A stretch of DNA of 64,000 bases. Origin: an archaeon. Its GTDB lineage: Archaea > Thermoproteota > Nitrososphaeria > Nitrososphaerales > Gagatemarchaeaceae. The position numbers and the translations under genes are program-made. Location of the stretch: assembly GCA_016432545.1 (NCBI GenBank), contig CP066694.1, positions 620,001-684,000 of the forward strand. The letters run 5' to 3'. Positions 42,990 to 50,035 of this stretch are shown here, in pieces. Positions within the stretch are counted from its first letter, which is position 1. Each line of letters starts with the position of its first letter. Under the pieces are notes generated by a model, which saw nothing but the letters and a program-made list of their open reading frames with translations, ran no database searches and was not told the origin of the DNA.

Positions 42990-43135
42990 AGGCGAAGTGC
43001 TACTTCTGCGACACAGAGCTGGAGGTCGTGCTGCACACCTACAGGGTCGGACCGAAGGAGGAGCCGGTCTGCGAGGAGTGCCACTCCAAGACCGTCAACA
43101 GAAGGGCGGCGAAGGAGAAGGAGTCGTCAGGCTGA
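42986..43135 (+). CDS. Small zinc-ribbon protein
   Basis: 49 aa, GTG start overlapping the nuclease stop (GTGA). Two C-x2-C pairs, CYFCDTELEV and CEECHSKTV, followed by a basic-acidic tail. Probably translated together with the Hjc-like nuclease. Role unknown. Confidence 0.75.
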   Translation: MKAKCYFCDTELEVVLHTYRVGPKEEPVCEECHSKTVNRRAAKEKESSG

Positions 43136-43486
43136 GGCGCACGCGCGCTTTAGCTGGCGGATGAGCGTAGAGCACTCGGTGAAGCGTTCGTCGTCGGCCC
43201 CGCGCTGGTGGCAGTCGAGGGCCCGCTCGTACTCATCGAGGGCTGAAAGGGCCTTGAGGGCCGGAGTCGCGCTGGGCTCCGAGAGTATCAGGCGTCCGGC
43301 CGTCTCGTACCAGTCGGCTGCGTCCTCGTACTGCTCGAGCTGGAAGAAGCACCGCGCGATCGACTCGCAGACCGAGACCTTGTGGATGGAAGAGGTGAAC
43401 GCTTCGAACTCTTCCTTGAGCTCGTAGACGGCGGCGTTGCCGCTGCGCATCTTCTGGACGCCGAAGAGGGCAGAGAAGTCGGTCAT
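43127..43486 (-). CDS. TPR-like helical protein
   Basis: 119 aa. One or two TPR-like helix pairs (IARCFFQLEQYEDAADWYETAGRLI; ALSALDEYERALDCHQRG). No family assigned. Its 3' end overlaps the convergent zinc-ribbon gene by nine bases. ATG start. Confidence 0.65.
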   Translation of the reverse strand: MTDFSALFGVQKMRSGNAAVYELKEEFEAFTSSIHKVSVCESIARCFFQLEQYEDAADWYETAGRLILSEPSATPALKALSALDEYERALDCHQRGADDERFTECSTLIRQLKRACASA

Positions 43487-43554
43487 CGGGAGTGGCTCGC
43501 GGGACGCGGGTTTGAGGTGCCTACTCTAGAAATCTTGAGCCTCGAATCAACGGT

Positions 43555-44037
43555 CTAGTGCTCGGTCATGACCGCGTCCTCTGCCTCCCTGAGGCGGCGC
43601 CGGGCCAGGGCCTGCTGGAACCGCTTCTTCTCGGCCGCTGTGCTCGGTAGGAGCTTCGGTATCGCGGTCGGCCTGCCCTTGGCGTCCAGGGCGACGTAGG
43701 TCAGGTAGCAGGAGCCTGTGTGGGTAGACTTGCGCGTGGTCGGGTCCTGTGCCTCGATGCGCACCCCGATCTCCATGGAGGTCTTGCCGACGTAGTTGAC
43801 GGTGCCCTTGAGGATGAGGAGGTTTCCGACATAGACGGGGGCGTAGAAGTTCATCCGGTCGATGGAAGCGGTGACGCAGTTGATCCCCGCGTGACGCCAT
43901 GCGACGATTGCCGCGATCTCGTCCATGTAGCGCATGATCGCTCCGCCGAAGACGTTGCCGAGGACGTTCGCGTCGGTGGGCATCATCAAGCGGGCGGTGC
44001 TCATTTCAGACTCGGAGGGGCGCTTTCCTGGGAGCAT
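43555..44037 (-). CDS. Acyl-CoA thioesterase, hotdog fold
   Basis: 160 aa. Single hotdog domain with GNVFGGAIMRYMDEIAAIVAWRHAG, ASIDRMNFYAPVYVGNLL and the C-terminal charged helix typical of YciA/BACH-type acyl-CoA hydrolases. The ORF begins with the first ATG-equivalent at 44037; a start at MSTARLMMPTDANVLGN is also plausible. Chain-length preference unknown. Confidence 0.85.
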   Translation of the reverse strand: MLPGKRPSESEMSTARLMMPTDANVLGNVFGGAIMRYMDEIAAIVAWRHAGINCVTASIDRMNFYAPVYVGNLLILKGTVNYVGKTSMEIGVRIEAQDPTTRKSTHTGSCYLTYVALDAKGRPTAIPKLLPSTAAEKKRFQQALARRRLREAEDAVMTEH

Positions 44038-44112
44038 CGAGTGGGAGCGGAGGTCCGAGGTTCATAAAGGTGAATCTGCCACGACTGCTCTCAGGCGGAC
44101 GGAGGACCCAGG

Positions 44113-45105
44113 CTATTGTTGAGACTCCTTCTCCTTGAGGATGGACGAGAGAAGGGAGAGGGATACGTTACCTCCGCTGACCACGAGTACGAGCTTGGAC
44201 CCGCCTTCTCCGCGGAGGGAGCCCTTCATCGCTGCGAGGGGGGCGGCCCCGGCAGGTTCGGCCAGGACGCGGGCCCTCGAGAGGAGGTCGTACATAGCGT
44301 CCCTGATCTCGGCGTCGTCCACGAGCCCTACCTTCGCGACGTGCTTCATGACTGCCTCGAGGGTCAGGGTGCCGGGGATCGAGGCCTGCATTCCGTCGGC
44401 GATTGTAGGCTTCGGGACGACCCTGGTGGGCCTTCCGGCGCGGATGGACTCGAGCATCGAAGGGATCGCAGTCGTCTCGGCCCCCAGCACCGTCACTTTC
44501 TCGAGGGAGGCCTTCAGAGCTATAGCGACTCCGGAGATCAGGCCCCCGCCTCCTATCGCGACCACAGCGGTGTCGAGGTCGGGGAGCTGGCGGGAGATCT
44601 CGAGCCCGCAGGTGCCCTGCCCTGCTATTATCACCGGGTCGTTGAACGCGTGAATCAGAGTCAGCTCCCTCTTCCGGGACAGGGAGGCGGCGTTCTCGGC
44701 CGTCTCGTCGTACCCCGAGCCGAACCTCACCACCTCGGCCCCCTGCTCCTCGATCGCGCGCAGCTTGGAGGGGTTTACGTTCTGAGGGACGCAGATGGTC
44801 GAGGAGACGCCGAAGAGACGCGATGCGTAGGCTACCGCGAAGCCGTGGTTCCCGGAGGAGGCAGTGATGACGCCTCTGCGGAGGCTCCCCTGGTCGAGCG
44901 TCAGGAGCTTGTTGACCGCTCCGCGGATCTTGAAGACCCGGATCGGGTGGAAGGTCTCGAGCTTCAGGTGGACCTCCCTGCCCAGGAGCTCCGAGATGCC
45001 GCGAGAGTGCTCGAGGGGAGTCTGCGGCACGTGCGGCCTGATCCGCGACTCGGCCTCCTCGATTTCCTTGAGGCCTGGGAGACCGGCCCCGCTCAGCCGA
45101 ACCAC
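44113..45105 (-). CDS. Threonine dehydratase/serine racemase-type PLP enzyme
   Basis: 330 aa. Fold-type II PLP enzyme: FKIRGAVNKLL holds the PLP lysine, SSGNHGFAVAYASRL binds substrate, GGGGLISG binds phosphate. Lacks an ACT domain, so catabolic or unregulated type; serine racemase is an alternative. GTG at 45105 is the nearest start, overlapping the fen1 stop by 13 bases; longer frames run through fen1 and are shadows. Confidence 0.85.
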   Translation of the reverse strand: MVRLSGAGLPGLKEIEEAESRIRPHVPQTPLEHSRGISELLGREVHLKLETFHPIRVFKIRGAVNKLLTLDQGSLRRGVITASSGNHGFAVAYASRLFGVSSTICVPQNVNPSKLRAIEEQGAEVVRFGSGYDETAENAASLSRKRELTLIHAFNDPVIIAGQGTCGLEISRQLPDLDTAVVAIGGGGLISGVAIALKASLEKVTVLGAETTAIPSMLESIRAGRPTRVVPKPTIADGMQASIPGTLTLEAVMKHVAKVGLVDDAEIRDAMYDLLSRARVLAEPAGAAPLAAMKGSLRGEGGSKLVLVVSGGNVSLSLLSSILKEKESQQ

Positions 45106-46118
45106 TTCTCGAGGCTCTCTGTCTGGGGTGGGGGCTTGTCCTGGACCCTGGCGATCGCAGACTCGACGCGGTCGCGGGAGAAGGAGTGCTGGCCCACGAG
45201 GTAGGAGACGACCCTGGACCGGTCCATCGGCTTCCACTCGGGCTTGACCCCCTTCACCGAGGGAGCGTCGAGGTAGAGCTTCCGTATCTCGGGATAGGGC
45301 ACCCCTCCCAGCTTGTCCTTGAGCTCAGAGATGTCCTCGAGGCGGGCGTACTTCTTGAGGTACTTGAGGGCCGTGACAGGTCCGACGCCATCGAAGCCGT
45401 CCGGGTTGAAGTCGGTGCCGAGGAGGATTGCGAAGTCGACCAGCTGCTCCCTGGTCAGTCCCGTGGAGGAGAGCACGTCCGAGAGCTTGATCCGCTCTGG
45501 CTGAACGTTGATGACTATTCCCTTGCTGGGGAGGCGCCTCTTGCCGGAGATCGTCACGTTGCGGACGAGGACGGGCGCCCCGAAGACGAGAGAGTCGTGG
45601 TCCTGGGATGCGACCGCGTTGACTGTGCCCTCCGTCGCCATCACCGACGCCTGGGCCTCGCCTTCGGAGGGAGCGTCGACCCATGGGATGCCCATCGCGT
45701 CGAGAAGCTCCTTGGCGTCCGCGACCATGTCCCTGCGAAGGACAGTCGACGCCTCTGCAAACTTTCTGGCCTGCGGCAGGTCCCCGGCCTGGAGCGCCTT
45801 CAGGTACTGGTCCTTTGCCTCGCTCCTTTGGGCAGAGCGGCGCCTGATCTCCTCGGTCTTGAGCTCGGGAGGCTTCCCGTCGAAGACGTAGACGAGCTTC
45901 ATCCCGAGCTCCATGAGGTTCACGTTGCGGTAGAAGAGCCCGGAGATGTGGGACGTGACCCGGCCATGCGAGTCCTTCAGGTGCCCCCCGTCCATGCCGC
46001 GGATGATCGCGAGGAACTGGTAGAGCGTGTTGTACCCGTCTACTGCAAGCTTCCAGCCGCTGAGGTCTTCGAGCTGGATCTTCTCCCGGGGAATCGAGCC
46101 GCTGAAGTCTACGCCCAT
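45093..46118 (-). CDS. fen1: Flap endonuclease 1
   Basis: 341 aa. Structure-specific nuclease for Okazaki fragments and repair. N-terminal block with LAVDGYNTLYQFLAII, the conserved FDG in VYVFDGKPPELK, internal block VDAPSEGEAQASVMA and DHDSLVFGAP, and helix-hairpin-helix LLGTDFNPDGFDGVGPVTALK. The C-terminal TESLEKWFG is a PCNA-interacting motif. ATG start. Confidence 0.95.
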   Translation of the reverse strand: MGVDFSGSIPREKIQLEDLSGWKLAVDGYNTLYQFLAIIRGMDGGHLKDSHGRVTSHISGLFYRNVNLMELGMKLVYVFDGKPPELKTEEIRRRSAQRSEAKDQYLKALQAGDLPQARKFAEASTVLRRDMVADAKELLDAMGIPWVDAPSEGEAQASVMATEGTVNAVASQDHDSLVFGAPVLVRNVTISGKRRLPSKGIVINVQPERIKLSDVLSSTGLTREQLVDFAILLGTDFNPDGFDGVGPVTALKYLKKYARLEDISELKDKLGGVPYPEIRKLYLDAPSVKGVKPEWKPMDRSRVVSYLVGQHSFSRDRVESAIARVQDKPPPQTESLEKWFG

Positions 46119-46158
46119 CTGGGGCCACGCGGCCCCCCGGCGCGATTTATCCCTTGGT

Positions 46159-46404
46159 TCACTCGTTGAGCCGGGTCGCTCGGACTTCGCCAGGGTTCTC
46201 CCTGGCTTCGATCCTCCTCTTGTCCTTGGAGACCCATCGGATGGTGATCAGTCCGATGATCTCGAGCTGCATCAGTAGCTTGTCGCGCTCGTCGGGGGAG
46301 CACTTGCTCCCGTTCTTGTTGAGCGCCTCGAGGAGGTCTTCGTCGGTAGTGCTGCCCTTCGCCTTTATCCATTCGAATGCGGCGTATCGCAGAGGGTATC
46401 TCAT
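46159..46404 (-). CDS. Small winged-helix-like protein
   Basis: 81 aa. Helix-rich with a pattern suggesting winged helix (YAAFEWIKAKGSTTDEDLLEALNKNG, then LLMQLEIIGLITIRWVSKDKRRIE as recognition and wing). A DNA-binding or ribosome-associated role is guesswork. ATG at 46404 preferred to the TTG directly before it. Confidence 0.6.
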   Translation of the reverse strand: MRYPLRYAAFEWIKAKGSTTDEDLLEALNKNGSKCSPDERDKLLMQLEIIGLITIRWVSKDKRRIEARENPGEVRATRLNE

Positions 46405-46479
46405 CAAAGGTCACTTCGGGTAAGAAACGGTGTTGGAAGGTGGCGCCTGTGCGCTATAAAAGGTGTGCAGGACGGCGAT

Positions 46480-46764
46480 TCAGGTCGGGATCTTGCTAGA
46501 CATCCGGCTCACTCCGAGGAGTTCGGACTGCCCGACGAGTGGGGCCTTCGAGACCACGTCCTCGATCTTGTCTACCACGCCATCCTCTTCGGGCACCACG
46601 ACGTCCACTATCACCGCTGAGAGACCATAGGCTATCGGCTCGATCCTCTGGTTGCGGATAGAGGCCCCGGGCGGGAGGGAGCTCGCGACCGAGTCGACGA
46701 TCTTCTGGTGCTCAGTAGTCGTGTCTTGAGGTAGGAGCTTGAGCCTGATAACGTAGGAGCCCAC
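46480..46764 (-). CDS. aef1b: Elongation factor aEF-1beta
   Basis: 94 aa. Guanine-nucleotide exchange factor for aEF-1alpha. YVIRLKLLPQDTTTEHQKIVD, IEPIAYGLSAVIVDVVVPEED match the archaeal family, close to its usual 90 aa. ATG nine bases after the zinc-ribbon gene, a pairing common in archaea. Confidence 0.93.
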   Translation of the reverse strand: MGSYVIRLKLLPQDTTTEHQKIVDSVASSLPPGASIRNQRIEPIAYGLSAVIVDVVVPEEDGVVDKIEDVVSKAPLVGQSELLGVSRMSSKIPT

Positions 46765-46773
46765 GGCGAGCCC

Positions 46774-46956
46774 CTAGGGTCCTTCGAATCCGCAGTTGGA
46801 GCAGGTGTACACGCGGGAGAACTTCCTGCACTTCTCGCACCGCCAGATCAGGGTCTCATGGCACTTTGGGCAGTTGAACTTGGTGGCCCGTTCCGCCGGC
46901 TTCACCGGACGGTTGCAGGAGGTGCAGAGCGGGAGCGTGACGGTCGCCTGAGACAT
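46774..46956 (-). CDS. Small zinc-ribbon protein next to aEF-1beta
   Basis: 60 aa with four C-x2-C knuckles (CTSC, CPKC, CEKC, CSNC), the HVO_2753/DUF1610-like small archaeal zinc finger. Linked to aEF-1beta in one transcript. A TATA-like CTATATCT (minus strand, 46,983-46,992) sits about 28 bases before the ATG, and the mobile element begins only a few bases beyond it. Confidence 0.88.
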   Translation of the reverse strand: MSQATVTLPLCTSCNRPVKPAERATKFNCPKCHETLIWRCEKCRKFSRVYTCSNCGFEGP

Positions 46957-46994
46957 TTCTTTTCGACCCTCCTTGTCCCGGCAGATATAGATTG

Positions 46995-47002
46995 CTGAGA
47001 AG
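46995..47002. repeat. Target-site duplication, left copy
   Basis: CTGAGAAG directly outside the left inverted repeat; the same eight bases lie outside the right one. Eight bases is the duplication length of IS6-family insertion. Confidence 0.85.
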
Positions 47003-47053
47003 GGTTCTGTCCAAACGGGGGGAGTCCATCTCTCTGTCCATCATCGGGAGATG
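47003..47053 (+). repeat. Left terminal inverted repeat, 51 bp
   Basis: GGTTCTGTCCAAACGGGGGG at the outer end; identical over 51 bases to the reverse complement of 49,961-50,011. Internally it ends at ATCGGGAGATG. Confidence 0.93.
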
Positions 47054-47067
47054 CTGGGACATCGGTT

Positions 47068-47724
47068 TCAAGGCCTCTTCTCCTCCGCCCGTCGCTTCCT
47101 CTCTCTGTCCAATTCCCTCGCCCAAGTTCCGTATCGTTCTTTGCTGACCATGAGGTTTTTCTCGACGCTCAGAAGGAACTCCTCGAGTATCATGAGTAGT
47201 TCCTCCTTCATCGGCTCCGAGATTTCTCTCTTTGGCTTCTTCAGCGAGGCCTTGCTCCCCTTCGTTCCCACATAGACGGAATCCTGCCTTCTTACTTCCA
47301 TGTTGGTTATCAGGTCGATAATGTGCCCCTTCCCCTTGAGATTCACCTTGTCCGTGTTGTAGGTATCTCTCAGGATTTTGTCCACTTCGAGGGCTTTTGC
47401 TTCTCCTCCTTCGGCCTGCGCCGCTTTGAGGAACAGAAAAAGGGCGAAGAGATTCTGCTTGCTCTTGTGCGAGGTCATTATCGGCCACGGCTTCTTGCCG
47501 TCGACTTGCGCTATCAGTTCCTCAGGTTTAGCGCTACCCTTCGATACCATGTCCGCAAGTTGGGCCTTCATCAGTTCCTCAATAGATGCCACAGCGAGCG
47601 TGAACGCCCTCGGCGAACCCCTCTTCATCAGGAGCCAAGCCTCGTCGCGAAGTTCCGCCGCATTGAGGTAAGCCTCCTTCGCAATCTCCCAATAGTCTGT
47701 TTCCGCATCCTTGGTCAATGACAC
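47068..47724 (-). CDS. abiV: AbiV-family abortive infection-like protein
   Basis: 218 aa from GTG at 47724 (TTG at 47718 and a start at 47766 are alternatives). Helical, with the AbiV pattern AYLNAAELRDEAWLLMKRGS followed by FTLAVASIEELMKAQLADM, the family's paired helices with a conserved Glu-Glu and Lys. Bacterial AbiV stops phage growth by halting translation. Its start overlaps the transposase stop, so both are likely on one transcript. It lies fully inside the inverted repeats, 14 bases from the left one. A more general HEPN-type toxin is the alternative. Confidence 0.7.
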   Translation of the reverse strand: MSLTKDAETDYWEIAKEAYLNAAELRDEAWLLMKRGSPRAFTLAVASIEELMKAQLADMVSKGSAKPEELIAQVDGKKPWPIMTSHKSKQNLFALFLFLKAAQAEGGEAKALEVDKILRDTYNTDKVNLKGKGHIIDLITNMEVRRQDSVYVGTKGSKASLKKPKREISEPMKEELLMILEEFLLSVEKNLMVSKERYGTWARELDRERKRRAEEKRP

Positions 47725-48860
47725 ACCTCTCGGTCGTGGGCCGCGTTCTGAATGACTGTCTCCCATTTGTTCCCCCCCTCAATCGAAATCCCCGCCGCCT
47801 CTGCGGGCGTCTTGCCCTTCAGGGCCATATGGGGCCTGAAGTAGTTGTGGTAGAGTTGGATTCCCTTCAGTATCGGGGAGTCGGCCCTCTTGACCCCGCG
47901 CATGACCTTCTCACGGTCTCTGAACTCTCCGTTTAGCCGTTCCATCTTGTTGTTGTTATGGTCGCCCTTCAGAGTGATGTGTCGGATGTGGACGGTCTTG
48001 GGCTGGTTCGGGTTGTAGATGTTGCGATACTCCCTCTTCCAAGCGTCGTGATAGGCTTCCATCCCGTCCGTGATTATCGTCTGAGGCTTCTTCCCCATCA
48101 GGTCGCGACTTCTCGCGAAGAGGCTTCCCGCGTCGTGCCTTCCCTTCGTGTCAGCGACTTCCTGAGCAATCCAGAAGCGGGTCTCGTCGTCCATCGTGGC
48201 GAAAAGATACTTCGTGTTGCCGCTAATCTTCAGATAGACCTCATCCGCCCTCCATGTGTCTGAGACCTGAGGGGTGATTTGACTCAGATACTTCTCCATC
48301 AGGGCGACATACTTCGCAATCCAGTTGTGGATTGTCTGTGGGGACCTGATTTCGACTCCCTGAAGCAAGAGGGCCTTCTGTGTAGTCCTCAGGCTCTCGC
48401 CTGAAAAGTAGAGTTGGAGGGCAGTGGTGATCGCCTGAGGAGTCGCCTTCATCCCCTCGAAGCCGATGTTTCGGGCGAACCTCTTGCCGCACGAGCGGCA
48501 CGAGAAACGTTGGATGTTCCCGTTCTGGTTGTGCCTGAGGCCGTCCTTGACTACCTCGACAGAGGCACAGAAGAGGCACGACTGGTAGTCAAGGGGCACG
48601 ACCCTCTTGGCGTTCTCTATTCTCCGCCTAATCTCAAGAGAGAGTTCGACCGCGAAGATGTGCTTACACTTCTGCTCTCGGTGGATGAAGTCGGGGCAAG
48701 CGCAAGTCCAGCCGAGTTCTGTCGAGAGGACTTGGTATTCCCCATTCCCCGACTGGCTCTTGACGCGATACTCGTTCTGGTCTATCCTTCGGACGTTGAA
48801 CTCGACCTCTGCGATTGTCTGCCCCTTCATCCTGCGAGAATCAAAAACGGGAGTGGTCAT
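47715..48860 (-). CDS. tnp: IS6-like DDE transposase with SWIM and zinc-ribbon domains
   Basis: 381 aa. A SWIM zinc finger comes first (C53, C55, C65, H67 in CACPDF...CKH). A zinc ribbon follows (C95, C98, C121, C124), then helix-turn-helix (about 140-180). The DDE catalytic domain has D206 (RADEVYL), D265 (ITDGMEAY) and E307 (NNKMERLNGEFR). ATG at 48860 overlaps the stop of the 30-residue ORF; the frame extends further upstream but crosses the operator region. Family call rests on the catalytic motifs, the ends and the 8-bp duplication. Confidence 0.9.
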   Translation of the reverse strand: MTTPVFDSRRMKGQTIAEVEFNVRRIDQNEYRVKSQSGNGEYQVLSTELGWTCACPDFIHREQKCKHIFAVELSLEIRRRIENAKRVVPLDYQSCLFCASVEVVKDGLRHNQNGNIQRFSCRSCGKRFARNIGFEGMKATPQAITTALQLYFSGESLRTTQKALLLQGVEIRSPQTIHNWIAKYVALMEKYLSQITPQVSDTWRADEVYLKISGNTKYLFATMDDETRFWIAQEVADTKGRHDAGSLFARSRDLMGKKPQTIITDGMEAYHDAWKREYRNIYNPNQPKTVHIRHITLKGDHNNNKMERLNGEFRDREKVMRGVKRADSPILKGIQLYHNYFRPHMALKGKTPAEAAGISIEGGNKWETVIQNAAHDREVCH

Positions 48861-48949
48861 CGGTCGGCCAACTCCCAGTCGTTCTGACGGGCCTCTGAGT
48901 CCTCGAAGGATTCGCCCATCTCCCTTGCGTCGATTTGCGCGGGTGTCAT
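48857..48949 (-). CDS. 30-residue ORF coupled to the transposase
   Basis: Encodes an acidic peptide (MTPAQIDAREMGESFEDSEA and ten more residues). Its TGA overlaps the transposase ATG (ATGA), as in translational coupling. It starts just downstream of the CACCTAT repeats. May be a leader that sets transposase translation, or chance. Confidence 0.45.
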   Translation of the reverse strand: MTPAQIDAREMGESFEDSEARQNDWELADR

Positions 48950-48955
48950 GTGTCC

Positions 48956-49005
48956 ATAGGTGTATATCCGCACCTATATTAGCATTGTCCCTATTGACAC
49001 CTATA
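48956..49005. promoter_or_regulatory. Candidate operator: three CACCTAT copies
   Basis: ATAGGTG (48,956-48,962) and CACCTAT (48,971-48,977) form an inverted pair with an 8-bp spacer, and a third CACCTATA lies at 48,998-49,005. They fill the gap between the divergent transposase and ribbon-helix-helix genes, the arrangement expected for an autoregulated operator. Confidence 0.6.
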
Positions 49006-49039
49006 CGCACACAGTTAAATACGAATGCTGAGGGGGAGA

Positions 49040-49180
49040 ATGCCGATGCAGAAGCGGTATAATGTCGCCATGACTGAGGAGTTGGAACGGAGGCTTGAAG
49101 CCGAGCGGAAAAAACGGGCTCTTGATTCGATTCCTGAGACAATACGGTATATCGTAAGTGACTATCTTGCGAAGGTCTGA
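49040..49180 (+). CDS. Ribbon-helix-helix (CopG/Arc-type) regulator
   Basis: 46 aa from ATG at 49040 (in-frame ATGs at 49025 and 49046). A short strand KRYNVAMTEEL is followed by two helices, ERRLEAERKKRA and IPETIRYIVSDYLAKV, the RHH pattern. AGGGGGAG precedes the start and TTAAATA lies upstream. Divergent from the transposase, so probably represses it through the CACCTAT repeats. Confidence 0.75.
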   Translation: MPMQKRYNVAMTEELERRLEAERKKRALDSIPETIRYIVSDYLAKV

Positions 49181-49233
49181 CGCTCGAAGTTGAAGCATAG
49201 TTATGACTAAATAACGGAGTGAGGGGCTCAATC

Positions 49234-49452
49234 ATGTTGCGGACACGCGGAGGACGGTCAACCTTCGGAGGGCTATTCGGTATACTACTCTTCATGGTTC
49301 TCGCGGTGGCGATCTTCCAGATTCTCGGCCAGACGTTCAACTCCTCGTCTTTGACGGGGGCGGGAACCAACTTCCTCGAAGTGCTATTCATTATGGTGAT
49401 TGTCATCTTCCTCATGAGACTTCTCGGAGGTGGGGGAAGAGGCGGAGTCTGA
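49234..49452 (+). CDS. Small two-helix membrane protein in the mobile element
   Basis: 72 aa from ATG at 49234, with GAGGGG eight bases upstream. Two hydrophobic helices (GGLFGILLFMVLAVAIFQIL; FLEVLFIMVIVIFLMRLL) and glycine-rich ends. No family recognised. TAAATAAC at 49,207 may be its TATA box. Its last 69 bases overlap the convergent membrane-protein gene. Confidence 0.6.
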   Translation: MLRTRGGRSTFGGLFGILLFMVLAVAIFQILGQTFNSSSLTGAGTNFLEVLFIMVIVIFLMRLLGGGGRGGV

Positions 49453-49953
49453 CTTCGCCTTTCTTTTTACGACCAATTCTTCGACCCAATCCTTGACCAA
49501 TTCTTCGAAGACGAAAATATAGTATCCTGACGCCGCGAAGATAGAGAGTGCAACGAGCGCCGTGATGAAGGCATATGGTGAGATGTCAACAGTCGAGAAT
49601 ATCCCCGCTCCTTCTACCATCACCCAGTCTACGAGCGCAATCACGCCAGACACGACCGAGAAGTATCGTATTCTCCTCAGAACGCGATAGGGGTATCGAG
49701 CATCTTTCTCGGGCTTTCCGCGTCTCAACATGGCGTCATGGACGTCCTTGGACTTGTCATGATACTCATGGGGAAGGAAGAATGCCGTCAAGACCATGAT
49801 TCCAGCCCACCCGAAACCGAAGGCCGTAGCGTCGAACTGCATTAACGCCAGCAACGCGAGCACCCCGATGATATAAGCCCCCACCGAAATTTCTTGGGTT
49901 TCACGCTTCCCTTCATGGCTATGGCGAATCTCCTTAAGAGAGGAATATCGCAA
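49384..49953 (-). CDS. Four-helix membrane protein in the mobile element
   Basis: 189 aa from TTG at 49953; an internal GTG (about residue 24) is another option. Four hydrophobic segments (first VGAYIIGVLALLALM), a basic loop between the second and third (YHDKSKDVHDAMLRRGKPEKD), and a charged C-terminal tail. No family recognised. It starts eight bases inside the right inverted repeat, so its promoter may lie in the repeat. Confidence 0.6.
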   Translation of the reverse strand: MRYSSLKEIRHSHEGKRETQEISVGAYIIGVLALLALMQFDATAFGFGWAGIMVLTAFFLPHEYHDKSKDVHDAMLRRGKPEKDARYPYRVLRRIRYFSVVSGVIALVDWVMVEGAGIFSTVDISPYAFITALVALSIFAASGYYIFVFEELVKDWVEELVVKRKAKSDSASSPTSEKSHEEDDNHHNE

Positions 49954-49960
49954 TCAGGCC

Positions 49961-50011
49961 CATCTCCCGATGATGGACAGAGAGATGGACTCCCCCCGTT
50001 TGGACAGAACC
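49961..50011 (-). repeat. Right terminal inverted repeat, 51 bp
   Basis: Reverse complement of the left end over all 51 bases, ending GGACAGAACC at the outer edge. Confidence 0.93.
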
Positions 50012-50019
50012 CTGAGAAG
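50012..50019. repeat. Target-site duplication, right copy
   Basis: CTGAGAAG, identical to the left copy. Removing the element and one copy restores a short intergenic spacer between the reductase gene and the zinc-ribbon gene promoter. Confidence 0.85.
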
Positions 50020-50035
50020 GAGAGGCGCTTTGCGT

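Larger units (their letters stand above)
47003..50011. mobile_element. IS6-like transposon with cargo, about 3.0 kb
   Basis: Bounded by perfect 51-bp inverted repeats beginning GGTTCTGTCCAAACG, close to the GGNTCTGT start of IS6-family ends, and by an 8-bp direct repeat. It encodes a DDE transposase, an AbiV-type protein, a ribbon-helix-helix regulator, a 30-residue leader ORF and two membrane proteins. The ordinary IS6 element is about 0.8 kb with short ends, so this is a much larger, cargo-carrying relative. The ends and all main frames are intact, suggesting recent insertion. Confidence 0.9.

Noticed and set aside
46856-47488. 210-residue minus-strand frame spanning the left end of the element
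   Set aside because: It crosses the inverted repeat and host DNA in a frame different from both the AbiV-like and zinc-ribbon genes.
48861-49415. Long upstream extension of the transposase frame
   Set aside because: It would cross the operator repeats and the divergent RHH gene; the ATG at 48860 overlapping the small ORF stop is the natural start.
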